Origin: Morinoia aosen
Lineage: Eukaryota; Arthropoda; Malacostraca; Amphipoda; Talitridae
Assembly (NCBI GenBank): GCA_030386875.1
Contig: CM059563.1
Location: forward strand, 34,324,139-34,388,138
Length of the DNA: 64,000 bases
Reading direction: 5' to 3'
Shown: positions 33,191 to 45,231 of the stretch, one piece after another
Numbering within the stretch: the first letter of the stretch is position 1
Layout of the letters: each line of letters begins with the position of its first letter
Notes under the pieces: generated by a model
What the model was told of the DNA's origin: nothing
The model's input: the letters and a program-made list of their open reading frames with translations, nothing else
Databases searched by the model: none
Position numbers and translations under genes: made by a program

Positions 33191-35107
33191 AATAAACATG
33201 ATTTCAATATTAACAACATTCTTTGTTTATAAGTTTCTGAAGACGATTCGATTAAAGAAAAATAACTTTCTTGATATTTACATCCGTGTTTTTTTAGTCA
33301 CGATTTTTTTAAAATGTTTTAAAAAAAAAAATTTTTTGGTCCCATAAAATATAATAGCCATGTTTTTTTAGTCAAGATTTTTTTGTCAAAAAACAATGTT
33401 TTAAAAAAAACAGCATTGGATTTTCAAGGTCACATAAATAAATTATTATCCATGTTTTTTATTCTTAATTTTTTTATAAATAACATGTTTTTTTTTAAAA
33501 ACAGCATGGTTTTTTAGTTACATCTCTATCAATGACCATAAGTAAAGATATGTTATTATAACACACCATTTTGGGAGTTGAAGGTCATTCACATGTATTG
33601 TAAAATAATTGAAATATCAAAGCATGAAACCGCAGAAAATGAAGAATTTCATAACACCATGGAAAACTATCAATTAAGAAGTATGCTGTTTTATTTTGTA
33701 ATTCGACATGAAAACAAATAATGTAATGTGGTTCTTTTTCTTGCTGAGTTATTTTCCGACAAAATATAAAAAAAATAAAATATCCACGTTTTTTTGGCCA
33801 TGGTTTTTTTTTAAAAAAACGGCATGGTTTTTTTGAGTCACATCTCTATTTCAGGTATGAATAAAAATAAATTTCAACATGTTGGCAACACTGCATCACC
33901 TTTGTTTGGATTACAAAGTGCTCAGTTAGTGAACGGAAGTTAGCATTGTTGCTCCTCTCAAATCTGTACGATGATACGGAACTTACCCCATATGCATTCC
34001 AATTTCAAATGAACAAACAAAATATTCTCCTGAGAGGAAAATAGCCAGTAAAAGTGTCTTTGAATCATATATATCTCATAAGCTTTCAGTAAAATTCAAT
34101 TGGCAGTTTAATCCAAATTTAGTAGATTTGATTAGAGATGTTGCCAAAAAAAAACCATGCCGTTTTTTTTTTTTAAACATGTTTTTTTTACAAAAAAAAA
34201 CGTGGCAAAAAAAAATGTAGATATTTTGTTTTTTTTAAATATTTTATCTGAAAATAACTCAGCAAGAAAAAGAACCAAATTACATTATTTGTTTTCATGT
34301 AAAATTACAAAATAAAACATCATACTTCTTAATTGATGGTTTTCCATGGTTTTATGAAATTCTTCATTTTCTGCGGTTTCATGCTTTGATATTTCATTTA
34401 TTTTACAATACATGTGAATGACCTTCAACTCCCAAAATGGTGTGTTATAATAACATATCTTTACTTATGGTCATTGATAGAGATGTGACTAAAAAACCAT
34501 GCTGTTTTTTTAAAAAAAAATGTCACTTATACAAAATTATGAATAAAAGCCATGGATATTAATATATTTATGTGACCTTAAAAATCCAATGCTGTTTTTC
34601 AAAACATTGTTTTTTAACAGAAAAATCTTGACTAAAAAACATGGCTATTTATTTTATGGGACCAAAAAAATTTTTTTTTTAAAACATTTTAAAAATCATG
34701 ACTAAAAAAACACGGATACAAATATGAGGAAAGTTATTTTTCTTTCATCGAATTGTCTTTAGAAACTTAAAAACAAAGAATGTTAATATTGAAATCATGT
34801 TTATTAGAACTGTACTAGGTCTTAGAATAAAATATCTACAAAGAATCTATTTACTCCATGAAACCTTTTGGAGACCAGCTCCATCCTCAGTCATTCAGTA
34901 AAATTTTGTGAAATGGACAATGAATTTTCACTGTACATTTGACTGAATGACTTACTGACAATGGAGCTAGTCTCCGAATGGTTTTACAGAGTGAATAGAT
35001 TCTTTGTGGATATTTTATTCTAAGACCTGGTACCGTTCTAATGGATATTAAATATATCTTATGTAACCAAAAAATCCATGCTGTTTTTTGAATGTTTTTG
35101 TTACAAA

Positions 35108-35477
35108 CCCCTCAGGGGATATAACTATTGTATTTATGGGAATTAGCGCTCCCAGGGGGAAAATGTGAGGGCCCGAGCTGAGAGTTAGGTAGGCCTTCTT
35201 TTTGTTGAAAGATAATGTTTTTTGTTATGTTGAAAGACCACCTTTTTTTTGGTTCACTACTGTCCTGTTTTTCAGCACCTCTGACTTTCTTCTTCAACTT
35301 TTATCTTATTTCATGATCTTCTTTTTCATCTTACTGTTTCTATGCCCTTTCAGCATAGATTCCTCATTTTCTTATTTCCATACTAAATGGTGTCTACCTC
35401 CTTCCTCTCTTCGATACGCTCTATTTTTGTAGCGGTTATGGAGGCTTAAACTAACTTATAATCTTATAATCTTAATC
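35108..35477 (+). repeat. SINE-like repeat copy with target duplication
   Basis: Full length, from acccctcaggggatataac to cttataatcttataatctta. Flanked by TTTGTTACAAA (right copy 35478-35488; left copy ending at 35107). Absent from the mirror element, so it inserted after the pair diverged. Confidence 0.85.
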
Positions 35478-35851
35478 TTTGTTACAAAAAAGTCATGACT
35501 AAAAAACACGGATATTAATATACTATATTTTACCATAAACAATCATGCTGTTATTTTGAAAAACATTTTTTTTACAGAAAAATCATGATTAAAAAATGTA
35601 GATATTAATGTATTTTATGTGCCAAAAAAAACCATGCTTTTTTTTTAAATCATGTTTTCTTTACCAAAAAAATCATGAGTAAATAAGATGGATATTAATG
35701 ACTTTTTGCGAAAAAAACATGGTTTTTAAAAGGTCATGTTTTTTTTGGTCAGATAAAATTTAATAACATTCATGTTTTTGTAAAAAATCTTTTTTTCAAA
35801 AAGCATGGTTTTTTGGTCATATAAAATAAATTAATATCCATATTTTTATAC

Positions 35852-36123
35852 AGATTAGATTAGTCATTAGTTTTAGCCTCCCTACCCAGCAACAAATGCA
35901 ATCCAAAGAGAGGAAGGAAGATTATGAAACAAGATCAAAGTTGAAGAAGACAGTAGTAGGTGCTGAAAAACAGGACAGCAGTGAACCGAAAAAAGGTGGT
36001 CCTCAACATAACAAAACCATTTTATTTAAACAAAAAGGAGGCCTACCTAACTCTCAGCTTGGGCCCTCACATTGTCCCCCTGGGAACGCTAGTTCCCACC
36101 AATAATTGTATCCCCCTGAGAGG
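35852..36123 (-). repeat. SINE-like repeat copy with internal deletion, inside hAT element 2
   Basis: Mirror of 32234-32510, with the same internal deletion and a small further deletion in the second hairpin. It was therefore present in the common ancestor of both hAT elements. Confidence 0.8.
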
Positions 36124-36366
36124 TGTTTTTTTTACAAAGAAGTCGTGACCAAAAAATGAATAAAAATAACTTTTTAATAAAAAAAACATGTTTAAAAAAA
36201 CAATGATTTTTTTGGTAACATAAAATATGTGAATATCCATGATTTTAAGATACGATTTTTTATGAAAAATATATAAAAAAACAGCATGGTTTTTGGTCGC
36301 ATAAAATATATTCATATCCAGGTTTTCTTATACATCATTGTCTCTAAAAAAACATATATTTTTTAA

Positions 36367-37549
36367 GGGGACCGTCTACGTAGAAATCAGGACATGTGTT
36401 GATTTTCTGTTTTTATATGCATCTTATAGAGGATTTTCTTGCGCTTCCATTGGTACTATCCGTTTACGTCTACTCCGTATAGTGCGCCCACCAGAGGGGG
36501 GGAAAGCGATGGGGGTGGAGTGACCTTGAACCCTCCCCCCCCTCATTATTGGGAGTCAATTGAGCGTTTCTCTGCGGGAATGGCATTATAGTTCGTTCAT
36601 GGGCTACTCAAAGTGGTTCCATTATTCAAACGAAACATTCTAAGGCTGAATAAATATTTTTTATGAAATTTTGACAATTTCAGAATTTAGCTGTTCTGCC
36701 GTATCTATGATACCGCAGCTTTCACTCATAGCGCGATGACAGCTGCAGTATCATAGCTACAGCTATGGCGAGCACTCCAATCCAAAGGGCTTGAAAAGAG
36801 CTATAAAACAAAGGAGTTGACTTGACAAAAAAAACTATTTTGGTCGAAAAAAATGAAAAATTAATTGTTTTCATGAATTACACCTATTCTCTTTTGTTGT
36901 ATATTTTTTTCAGAGTTACAGAGCTACAGCAATGTAAATTATATCAATCGAAAGGGCTTGAAAAGAGCTACAAACGCTTAAGAGTTCATTGCAGAAACCC
37001 TGTAGTTCAAAAGATAAAAAGAAAAACAATTTTTTTTGTGAAAAAACTCATTTTTATGGAAACTTGATAATTGGTTTCTCAAATGCTACTTCTTCCACAA
37101 TTTTAGAGCTACGAGAATGGTTTATATACCATTCGATAGGGCTTAGCAAGGAGTATTCATATGCAATGACATTTTTGGATTCATTTATTATTTTGAAAAT
37201 TACATGACATGAAAAAAAAAATGAAGATAGAGTAAATTTTTTTTTATTTTCAATTCCCAAAATCCACAAAAAGAAGTTAGTGAAATTCCCTATTGCATAT
37301 GGATATATAGACATATAAGCAATCTAAAAACGAAGTACTGGTTCTGTAACTTGAAAATTGTAGAAGTAGTAGGATTTTTAAAAAAACCCTTTTTTATCAT
37401 ATTTTTCAAAAAAAAAAAAAAAAAAAGTCCACCTACAAAAATTTTGTCGAAATAACAAATGATCTATACATCATTTCACACCTACTGTGAAAATTTCAGA
37501 GAAATCCATCCATAAATAACGGACTTTTTTGTCTACGTAGACGGTGCCC
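36367..37549. mobile_element. TTAA foldback element, family B, copy 1
   Basis: The ends GGGGACCGTCTACGTAGA and GGGCACCGTCTACGTAGA are inverted, with perfect TTAA at 36363-36366 and 37550-37553. It has a C/G tract near the left end. Inside are several diverged units of agagctacagcaatg-n-atcgaaagggcttgaaaagagc. 1183 bp, non-coding. Inserted inside hAT element 2. Confidence 0.85.
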
Positions 37550-38476
37550 TTAAAAAACAGCACGGGGTTTTTTAGGTCTCACATATATATATATTCATGT
37601 TTTTTTAGTCCTGATTTTTTAGTACAAAAACATTTTTTTGGTCTCATAAATATATTATTCATGTTTTTTCAGGCATGATTTTTTAGTAAAACCATATTTT
37701 TTTAAAAAAAACAGCATGGGGCTTTTTAGGTCACATAAAATATATTGTTTTTTTAGTCATGATTCTTTGTAAAAAAAACAGCATTGTTATATTTGGTACC
37801 AGAAAATATATTAGTATTCATTTTTATTAGTCAGAATTTTTTGTGAAAATGATGTGTTTTAAAAAACAGCATATTTTTTCAGTCACCTTAAATATATTAA
37901 TATCTATGGTTTTTAGTCATTTTTTTGTAATGAAGTAAAATAGTAAGTAAAAGTGGTGGTCTGATAGTGGTGGTCTTATAGTAAAAGTGGTGGCAGATAA
38001 CCCACAATTACCTAGAGGAGTCTAAGAGGTACAGCAGGAGCCACAGAACTTACCACAGAACTTATATTGATGGAGTCAAAATTCAGAGCTTATTATCTCT
38101 GCAAAGTCTGAATTTTTGGTCACATGAAAATAAAATCAGACATAGTAGAGATAGCAAGCTCTGAATTTTGACTCCATCAATATAAGTTCTGTGGCTCCTG
38201 CTGTTCCTCTTAGACGCCTCTAGGTAATTGTGGGTTATGTGCCACCACTTTTACTGTATGGTTTCTTTTTGGTATTTTTATAACAATAAAATGACTAAAA
38301 AACATGGATATTAATATATTTTAGGTGTCCAAAAAAAAACCCAGACATATACTTAACAAAATTTAGGTGTGCAAAAAAAAAAAAAAAAAAAAAAAGCACA
38401 TAAAAAACATGTTTTTTTTTGCAAAAAAAAAACGCAATTAAATAAAACCGTTTTTTTTTGCATCACTAGATTTGAT

Positions 38477-41400
38477 GCCATCAATTTTGGAAATACAGAT
38501 CTACTATTCAAGTATAAAATGAACAGATCTTAGCCATTGTGCAATTACAGTCAACTAAATATAGGATCAGCAACATTATAAATTTTAAGAATCTTTTTGC
38601 TATGGAAATGTTTTGAAGGGTTTGATATTGAAACCATTTTGGCAAATATTATTCTGATCTAATTCTAAATGTAACAAAATGTAAGTTAGTAGAAAGCATA
38701 TGCTATAAAATTGATATGATCTTGTAAAAATTGCAATAATGCTAATTCAGATGTAGTGGCAAATTAATTTATAGCAGGTAAAGCAAGAATGTAACACTTC
38801 CATTAAACTGGAACTCAAATCAGGTCCTAAAAACAATTTTAGTGCATACATTGAACAAGTGGAAACAAGAATTCCTAATTCCAATGAGCCATATGAGAGC
38901 AAAAAATTTGATGTGTGCAATGCTAAATGGCAAGATTATAACATCAAAATGAAACAGTTGGAAGAAAAAGATAGAACGTCTATCTCATTGCAGGAGATTT
39001 TGTCCTTATCCTTCTGTGGGTTGAATTAGTTTATTTCAATTTAATACATTGAAATAAGCAGATCAAGCCCTGGCAATATAATTATCAACAGCATCTCAAA
39101 TCATTCAGCAACTAAATACATATATACTTCTTGAGAAATAATCCAAACAGGACAAAAATGCATAAGAGTATACTACAATTTAATATTAACCAACCACCAC
39201 ACACAATAAAGAATAAGAATTGAGAAACAAGAAGACCCATCACTAAAGACAAACACACTACTGTGGAGAACCTATGGTTCATTGCTGGGTATATTGAAGT
39301 TAAGCATCCCATTAATGCCTACTATTACTTGAAAGTGTGCTGACAAGAAAAGACTGTGGACAATATGCACAGGGAAGAACTTTCAGTTCCAAAAAGGTGC
39401 AGCATTATTATCTTTTCAGATGCATTTGACAGCAAATATAAGCAAGAATATGACCAACCATTTGAAAAATTTTGCATAAAAAAAACTCTCTTTGATGTGA
39501 GCACACAGAGCTGTAGGATTTAAACATGTATATAAAAATAAAAAAATGTGAGATACAATCTTCTATGTTAAATTTAACTCTCTTCTTACCAAAAAAAGTC
39601 AACAAACTTACCATGTTGGAATGTCTCCAAAAAGAAAACAGTCACCACAGCTGAAAGTCTATAAATATTGAAGTGCAAGAAATTTTTACACTACAACTTG
39701 AACTCTTGATGAAGCAACAACAAAAAATTGAATTTCAGCTCTGTTTTCTAAATAAAATGCTGTGAGAAGGAAAAAATCATTTCCAAACAAAAAAGATTGT
39801 GAAAATGCACTGTTAATGTCAAATAATGAAATTTATTCCATCAATTGAAAATTTGCTTAATTATAAAATACACATTCTAAACAAGCACGTAAAGCAGGAT
39901 TACAGAATCATACCCACTGATGGATGAATCTGATGGTATGCAATGAATTAAAATTGAGAAATTTTACATCGAAACTAATGATACAATAAAATACTGATAC
40001 CAATTATGGAGGTCTGACCATCTTAGATGTATTACTCTATTCTACATTCTGGTGTACAAGGTTAAAAGCCCAAGACTTCTCATTTTTCTGTTTAATTTAT
40101 ATAACCATAATTAAATATTCAATAACAACCCCAATACCCTCAGCAAAGGAAATAAGCCTAGCGTTGAGGGCTCTCGCGGCAGGATTGGCTTGCTGCGCAG
40201 CATACGGGAAGGTCAACTGTCCGACCTTTCCCTGCCTACTGAAGAAAGGTTTGACGGGGCCAATTCTTCACACCTAAACTCCATGAACTAAATTTAAGGT
40301 GAGGAGTTTGTTAATATTTTTGTATTTGGCCTTGTGAATCATTGCATTACTTGAATTTATTCATTGTTGTCTATCAGGGCATTTCTCAGAGACTACATCC
40401 GATTTGCTGAGACTCGGCAGTGAATGTTGCAATTAGCGCATTAGTAATCCCAAGAAATGAATGGGTCAGTGTCACAATAAGCCAAACAAGCCTAGAAAAT
40501 TGGATAGTTGAAAGATTTTGACAGCTTCACAATGAATAATGAGGCAAAGAGTAGCCTTCAACTTGTAACTGAAAGCAAAGATCAATGGTCATCAGGACTT
40601 TTGTTACAGTTAACAATTCTCTTTAATATACAAACATAAATGTTCGTACACTGTAGTTTCTTACCTGCACACTAAAACTGTCTAAAGTGATACTGAAAGG
40701 TAAATCTGTGTCATTTCATTCAAAAATCCCCAATGTGGGCATCCCTGGAAAAACTGGCTGATCATAATCTACTCTAGGTGATTGACTGTTCAAAGTCAGG
40801 ATCTCATATGACACACATGCACAAGAAAATACAACGCATCAACAACAGTAGGACTGCTATCTTCATCCAACTCTAAGGATAGCTAACACCTTGAGTAACA
40901 TTGCCATGAGTAACATTCAGCACACCTAACATGGCACTGGTTCTCTCCATATTGCTCAATATTAAACTTGTGAGGATCTTTCCTTCATACTTATACTTCC
41001 AATACTATTCTACTACACATCAACCCTAAAGATATAATTCTATTATTCCAAAACTTTTGCAATAAACAAGCTGTATAACACTGGTTGTTATCATTCAATG
41101 TGTGAGATTCCCTAAAAATTGACTTATTTGGATATTTACATAGAATATAAAAATGTACAAGAGTTCCTAAATTTGACTAAGATCAACACAGGGATCAGTA
41201 AAAAGATAAAAATAATGTTAAATTATGCCACAATTAAATATTAGGTAGCACTATTGAGTTGTAAACCTATGCAAAAAGATTGGCATAAATTCATACAAAA
41301 AAAATTGGAAATCAATGTACCAGGTGTGTTTCTACAACAGATACCTAGTATAATGAAACAGCAAATTTTGAGACAAGAAAAAAATAACAAAAAAACAGCA

Positions 41401-41845
41401 AAGAAGCTAAGGACATTTAAAAAGCAAAGCAAGCATAGAAGCGAAATCTCAACGGCTTATCAATAGCCCATAATTTAAGAGTTTCCCTTTCCAAATGGCA
41501 GGCCCCAGAGCATGCAGAGGATGAAGTTAACCAACATAAGCCTATCTTAAATCCCCCTAGGGAAGTAGTCCACATCAATTTTGGCATAAGCTCTATAAGT
41601 ATGGTTGTAGGAGTGTGATGCAGATATTGTTCAATAGCCCGTAGAAATGAACAAGTCCAGAAGAGTGGAACAAATGTAACATAGTAATAAAGCATAAAAG
41701 CAGCCAAAGAAACAGGAAACAATTCAAACATGTTCATGTAATACTTAAGGATTATCTTTGATTTGAATTTTAAAATTACACAAAGTAAAGGTGTTGGACA
41801 AGTTGAAACACAAGTCCTGGAGTGTCCAAAATAGTGAAAAACTTG
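38477..41845. other. AT-rich stretch without recognised gene
   Basis: No exon or repeat family member is recognised. At about 40155-40265 there is a GC-rich island with a strong hairpin (ggGAAGGTC aactgtcc GACCTTTCcc). An open frame of 150 hydrophobic codons (- strand, 41869-41417) begins inside the tail of LINE-2 and has no motif I recognise. Confidence 0.4.
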
Positions 41846-42050
41846 AAACTTGAAAGTGAGGGCCAACAATGTTGGGGATTTTGTAACAGCCTATAATTTC
41901 CACTGCATAATTCACAATATTCATACAATTAATTCAGTGCAAGTACAATAAACATCTCAAGATCCACCAATCTTTGTAACAAGCTACCATTGGACAGCAC
42001 CACTGGGATAACTTGTACGTCAAAAAACACCCTCATTGGGTCACTACAGT

Positions 42051-42404
42051 TCATTCTACACCACTAGCCCATTCCAGTTGCTGTCTCATATTCCAGGCAT
42101 GTACAAGAAAAATTTTCATAGCATCAATAATACTTGAATTACACTCCAGATCTAATCCTGCAAGATAGCTTATACCACAATCATCTTCAGCATATCTGGT
42201 ATACCACTCATTTTCTCCATACTGCTCAAACACCACATTCATGAAACTCTCCCTCTCTTGCTCATACTTACTACATTCCAGCATGAAATGTTCAATTGTT
42301 TCCTCCACTCCCTTATCACACTGCTGACATAATCTCTTAATATTCTTATTCCACCTCCACGTGAGTCTATTCACACTAAATGCCTTACACCTCACAGCAA
42401 ACAA
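42051..42404 (-). pseudogene. LINE-2 C-terminal Cys-rich fragment
   Basis: Reads FAVRCKAFSVNRLTWRWNK, then RLCQQCDKGVEETIEHFMLE and CSKYEQERESFMNVVFEQYG, near-identical to the C-terminus of LINE-1. The CxxC...HxxxxC arrangement is typical of non-LTR ORF2 ends. Cut at its left by the solo LTR. Confidence 0.8.
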
Positions 42405-42427
42405 GAAGAATTAGCTTCTAAAACTAC

Positions 42428-42972
42428 TGTAGTGAAACTAGCCTGCTAATCGTCTCACCACTAGGACGCCGAAACTGTCAAGATGCCGGCCAAGCAAGGG
42501 TTAGCTATCCAGGCTACAACAGCTAGGGCCAGACACTAGGGCAAATTTCAGCCATGGACAGGCAATAACAAGTGTATTTTAAAACACGGTAAGTACGAAA
42601 TAGGGTAGATATACAGGCTCAGGGCTTGTCGTGCGGGAGCCGTCTCTCAACACGAGATCGTAAATCTCCCGCTGACTACAACACCCCTCAAAAGCACCCT
42701 AAACTATGACAACTAAAAGAGGGCTCAGGATTCAACAAGCACGGTACAGGGACTTACAAGCACAATGCAGGAGGAAAGCTTTTATAAGCCTGCTTGCATT
42801 CAAATACACGGTACGAAGTTCCTAACGCAACTGACCAGCTCTGGTGTGCAGCTGCTCACTTTGGCTTCCGAGTGGCTTACGCCAGGCGGTCGTAGCATGG
42901 AGCTCTATGTACACAACAGCGCTACCCCAGACTACATATGGACAACAACACATAATGAATCATTTCACTACA
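42428..42972 (+). mobile_element. Probable solo LTR, 4-bp duplication CTAC
   Basis: 545 bp starting TGTAGTGAAAC and ending TTTCACTACA, flanked by CTAC at 42424-42427 and 42973-42976. LINE-1 has the uninterrupted sequence at the same place, so the limits are firm. TG...CA ends, a TATA-like ttttataag at about 42780 and higher GC fit a Gypsy-like LTR. The 10-bp inverted ends are longer than usual, so a small DNA element is the alternative. Confidence 0.65.
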
Positions 42973-43062
42973 CTACCATCATAGAACTTCTCACACTTAG
43001 GCACTTTCTTTTGCATATACCAGATTAGTGTAGGCTTTGTGTCATGCTAAGCATCCACTTAT

Positions 43063-44325
43063 TCAATCCAAACTCTTGTGTTTGCCTCTCAATCTCTTTT
43101 TCCACCTCTTGCAGTCCCACTCTGGTCCTTCACCTCCAACATTCATTAAAATCCAGTCCTCCTCAGGTCTCCCAATTCTGATATGAATAATCTTTTGCAT
43201 AGTTTCCTTGCATGACCCCAACATACTTTCTCCCAATAGCTTACACTCAGATTCCATTCAAATATTTCCTTTAATTCACCTGCTATTCTGCTTCTCTCAT
43301 CTCACCTTATACTTAAACACAGCTTTTATTAGTTCTTAAAATATGCTCCACCCTAGGTCACCTTTAATAGCCACTATAGCTGTCCATTTTGGACTGCCCA
43401 ATGCTAAGCATCCTACCTTATTTTGTATAACATCAAGTTTTTCAAGGTCACTTCCATTCCAGGCTAGAGCACTCATAACATACATGACACTAGGTACAGC
43501 CATGTACTTCCACATTCCTCTCACACATTAACACATGTTTGCTCTGTATCTGGCCACACTACTTGACTGTCCACTCACTGCATTGCTTTTGCCACTTCCT
43601 CACCCTTAAGCTGTAGTGGACCTACGAGTATCTTTACGTATCATACAACCCAGATATTTGTATTCGTTTGTTCTACCTATTCTGATTTCTCAAATATTCC
43701 ACAGTCTGTTTTTGTGAGTCTCATCACCATTTATAACCATAACCTTACCTTTATCTGCACCAAAGTTCATCTTGAAATCTGTACTATATCCATTCACAAT
43801 CTCAAGCATCCTTTGTAGTACATGCCCAGATTCTCCAACCACAATCACATCAGTAGACAAACAACTCGGTTTTTCCTCACCATCTTTCAGTCCTAAGCCA
43901 CTCATTCTCAGTCAAACTGCTAATTCTTCTGTGTACTATCCAAACAACAGGGAGACTGAATACCACCCTGTCTCACTCCTCTAACCCTCCTCACTTGCCC
44001 TGTTTCCAAATTTCCTAAACTGTAGATGGTGCTTGAGTTCTCATATCAGACTTTGCACAATGTTTCCTATCTTTCAACTAAATCTATTTTTCTGAAGATT
44101 TCAAATAGCCTGAACCAATCTTCTTTGTCACATGCCTTTTCAATATCCAGGAAAGCTAAATATACCTTCTTATTATTCTCCCCCATTTGTTCAATTATTT
44201 TGCTCAGTACAAAGAGATTGTCATCACCACATTTATCTTGCCTGAAGCCATTCTGTTCTTCTCCCAGAACTCCTAGTTTTTCAACTAAATATTTCATACT
44301 ATCATTCAAAATACCACAGAAAATC
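43063..44325 (-). pseudogene. LINE-2 reverse transcriptase and post-RT region, broken
   Basis: From 44309 down: NGFRQDKCGDDNLFV, KVYLAFLDIEKACDKEDWFR, SGLGLKDGEEKPSCL, GYSTDFKMNFGADKGKVMVI, YMAVPSVMYVMSALAWNGSD and IHIRIGRPEEDWILMNVGG. The YADD box of LINE-1 is degraded here (STDVIVV). Several frame changes. Confidence 0.75.
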
Positions 44326-44329
44326 TTAC

Positions 44330-44638
44330 ATAATCAAACAAACGAACAGCAAACATCGGCATCTTTGGGATGCTTTATTTCCAATCAAGCCTGATACATA
44401 TGATCTCAAGTATTGGTTTTTCAAATGACTTATAACTAACCATATATATAGGACATCATGATGGTTCTCCCGTAAAGCCGGTACCCATTTCCGACACCTG
44501 GGTCGAGTGGAGTATTGTGCTTGAGCTTTTCCTTATACCCAACGGAAAAAATCTCCGCTCCAGCACCGGGATACGAACCCTCGTATCCAACATACAAGGC
44601 TGATCCTTTAACCACTGTGCCACGGAGAGCATGCATAG
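44330..44638 (-). repeat. tRNA-derived SINE, uninterrupted copy
   Basis: Starts GCTCTCCGTGGCACAGTGG (box A TGGCACAGTGG) on the - strand, with box B GGTTCGTATCC about 45 bases on. The tRNA-unrelated body gttgggtataaggaaaagctc...ggtgtcggaaatgggtaccgg follows, and a (TTTG)n-like tail ends near 44330. It lies inside the LINE-2 reverse transcriptase, between ALADT and CKIFCGILN. Confidence 0.85.
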
Positions 44639-45231
44639 TGTCAGCCAGAGCAATAGATCTGTAATATTTAAGTTCTTTCATACTCTTATGCCCACCCTTA
44701 TGCAGTGGAACTACATTACACTTGTTCCATTATTCTGGTAGGTATTCTTTCAATTTTTCATCCTATTAACTACACTCTCTCCCTTGCATTTATAGATCTC
44801 ATATGGGATCCTATCAGGGCCACAGGCCTTTCCACTTTTTGCTCTCTTCAAAAAATTTCAATCTCCTCACAAGTGATGTCATTTTCCATTTGTAACTCAT
44901 ATTAATCAATATGAAAATTTATGAGTTCCTCATTTGTTACCTGCTTATTTATTCCACCAATGTCCTCCCAGTAGTCTTCAACTGCTTTTGTGATTTGCAC
45001 CCTATCTTGCACATTGCAACCATTGGCAACTAATTTGGCAACTTGCACTTCACTAGCTCTATCATTACCAAATATAAATTTATAACAATCTTTTAGTATC
45101 GTCTAGACCTTATTTTTCTTCATTTTCAACTTGGTGTCGCTCCTCTTCAACTCTAGACTCATTAATCATTCTCTTTGCCTTCTTCTGCTGGTCTCTGTAC
45201 TCATTCCATGCACTCTGCATCTTTAATACAT

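Larger units (their letters stand above)
31454..33848 (+). mobile_element. Non-autonomous hAT element 1 of mirror pair, duplication TTTCAGGT
   Basis: The ends TAGTGATGCAAAAAA and TAGAGATGTGACTC (inverted) are flanked by TTTCAGGT at 31446-31453 and 33849-33856. It is built largely of ~80-bp diverged tandem units (gcatggttttttggtcacat, atattaatatccatg, tttttagtcatgattttttt). It includes a palindrome around gtaaaagtggtggcagataa, a truncated SINE-like repeat and a palindrome at 32945-33190. No coding capacity. Confidence 0.8.
34133..38468 (-). mobile_element. Non-autonomous hAT element 2 of mirror pair, duplication GATTTGAT
   Basis: The ends TAGAGATGTTGCC and TAGTGATGCAAAAAA are inverted, flanked by GATTTGAT at 34125-34132 and 38469-38476. 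The interior mirrors element 1, including the same deleted SINE-like repeat, palindromes and tandem units. It also has an extra SINE-like repeat (35108-35477) and a TTAA element (36367-37549). No coding capacity. Confidence 0.82.

Noticed and set aside
31446..38476. A single 7-kb giant palindromic transposon
   Set aside because: The arms are unequal and each half has its own TIRs and its own perfect 8-bp target duplication, so these are two insertions.
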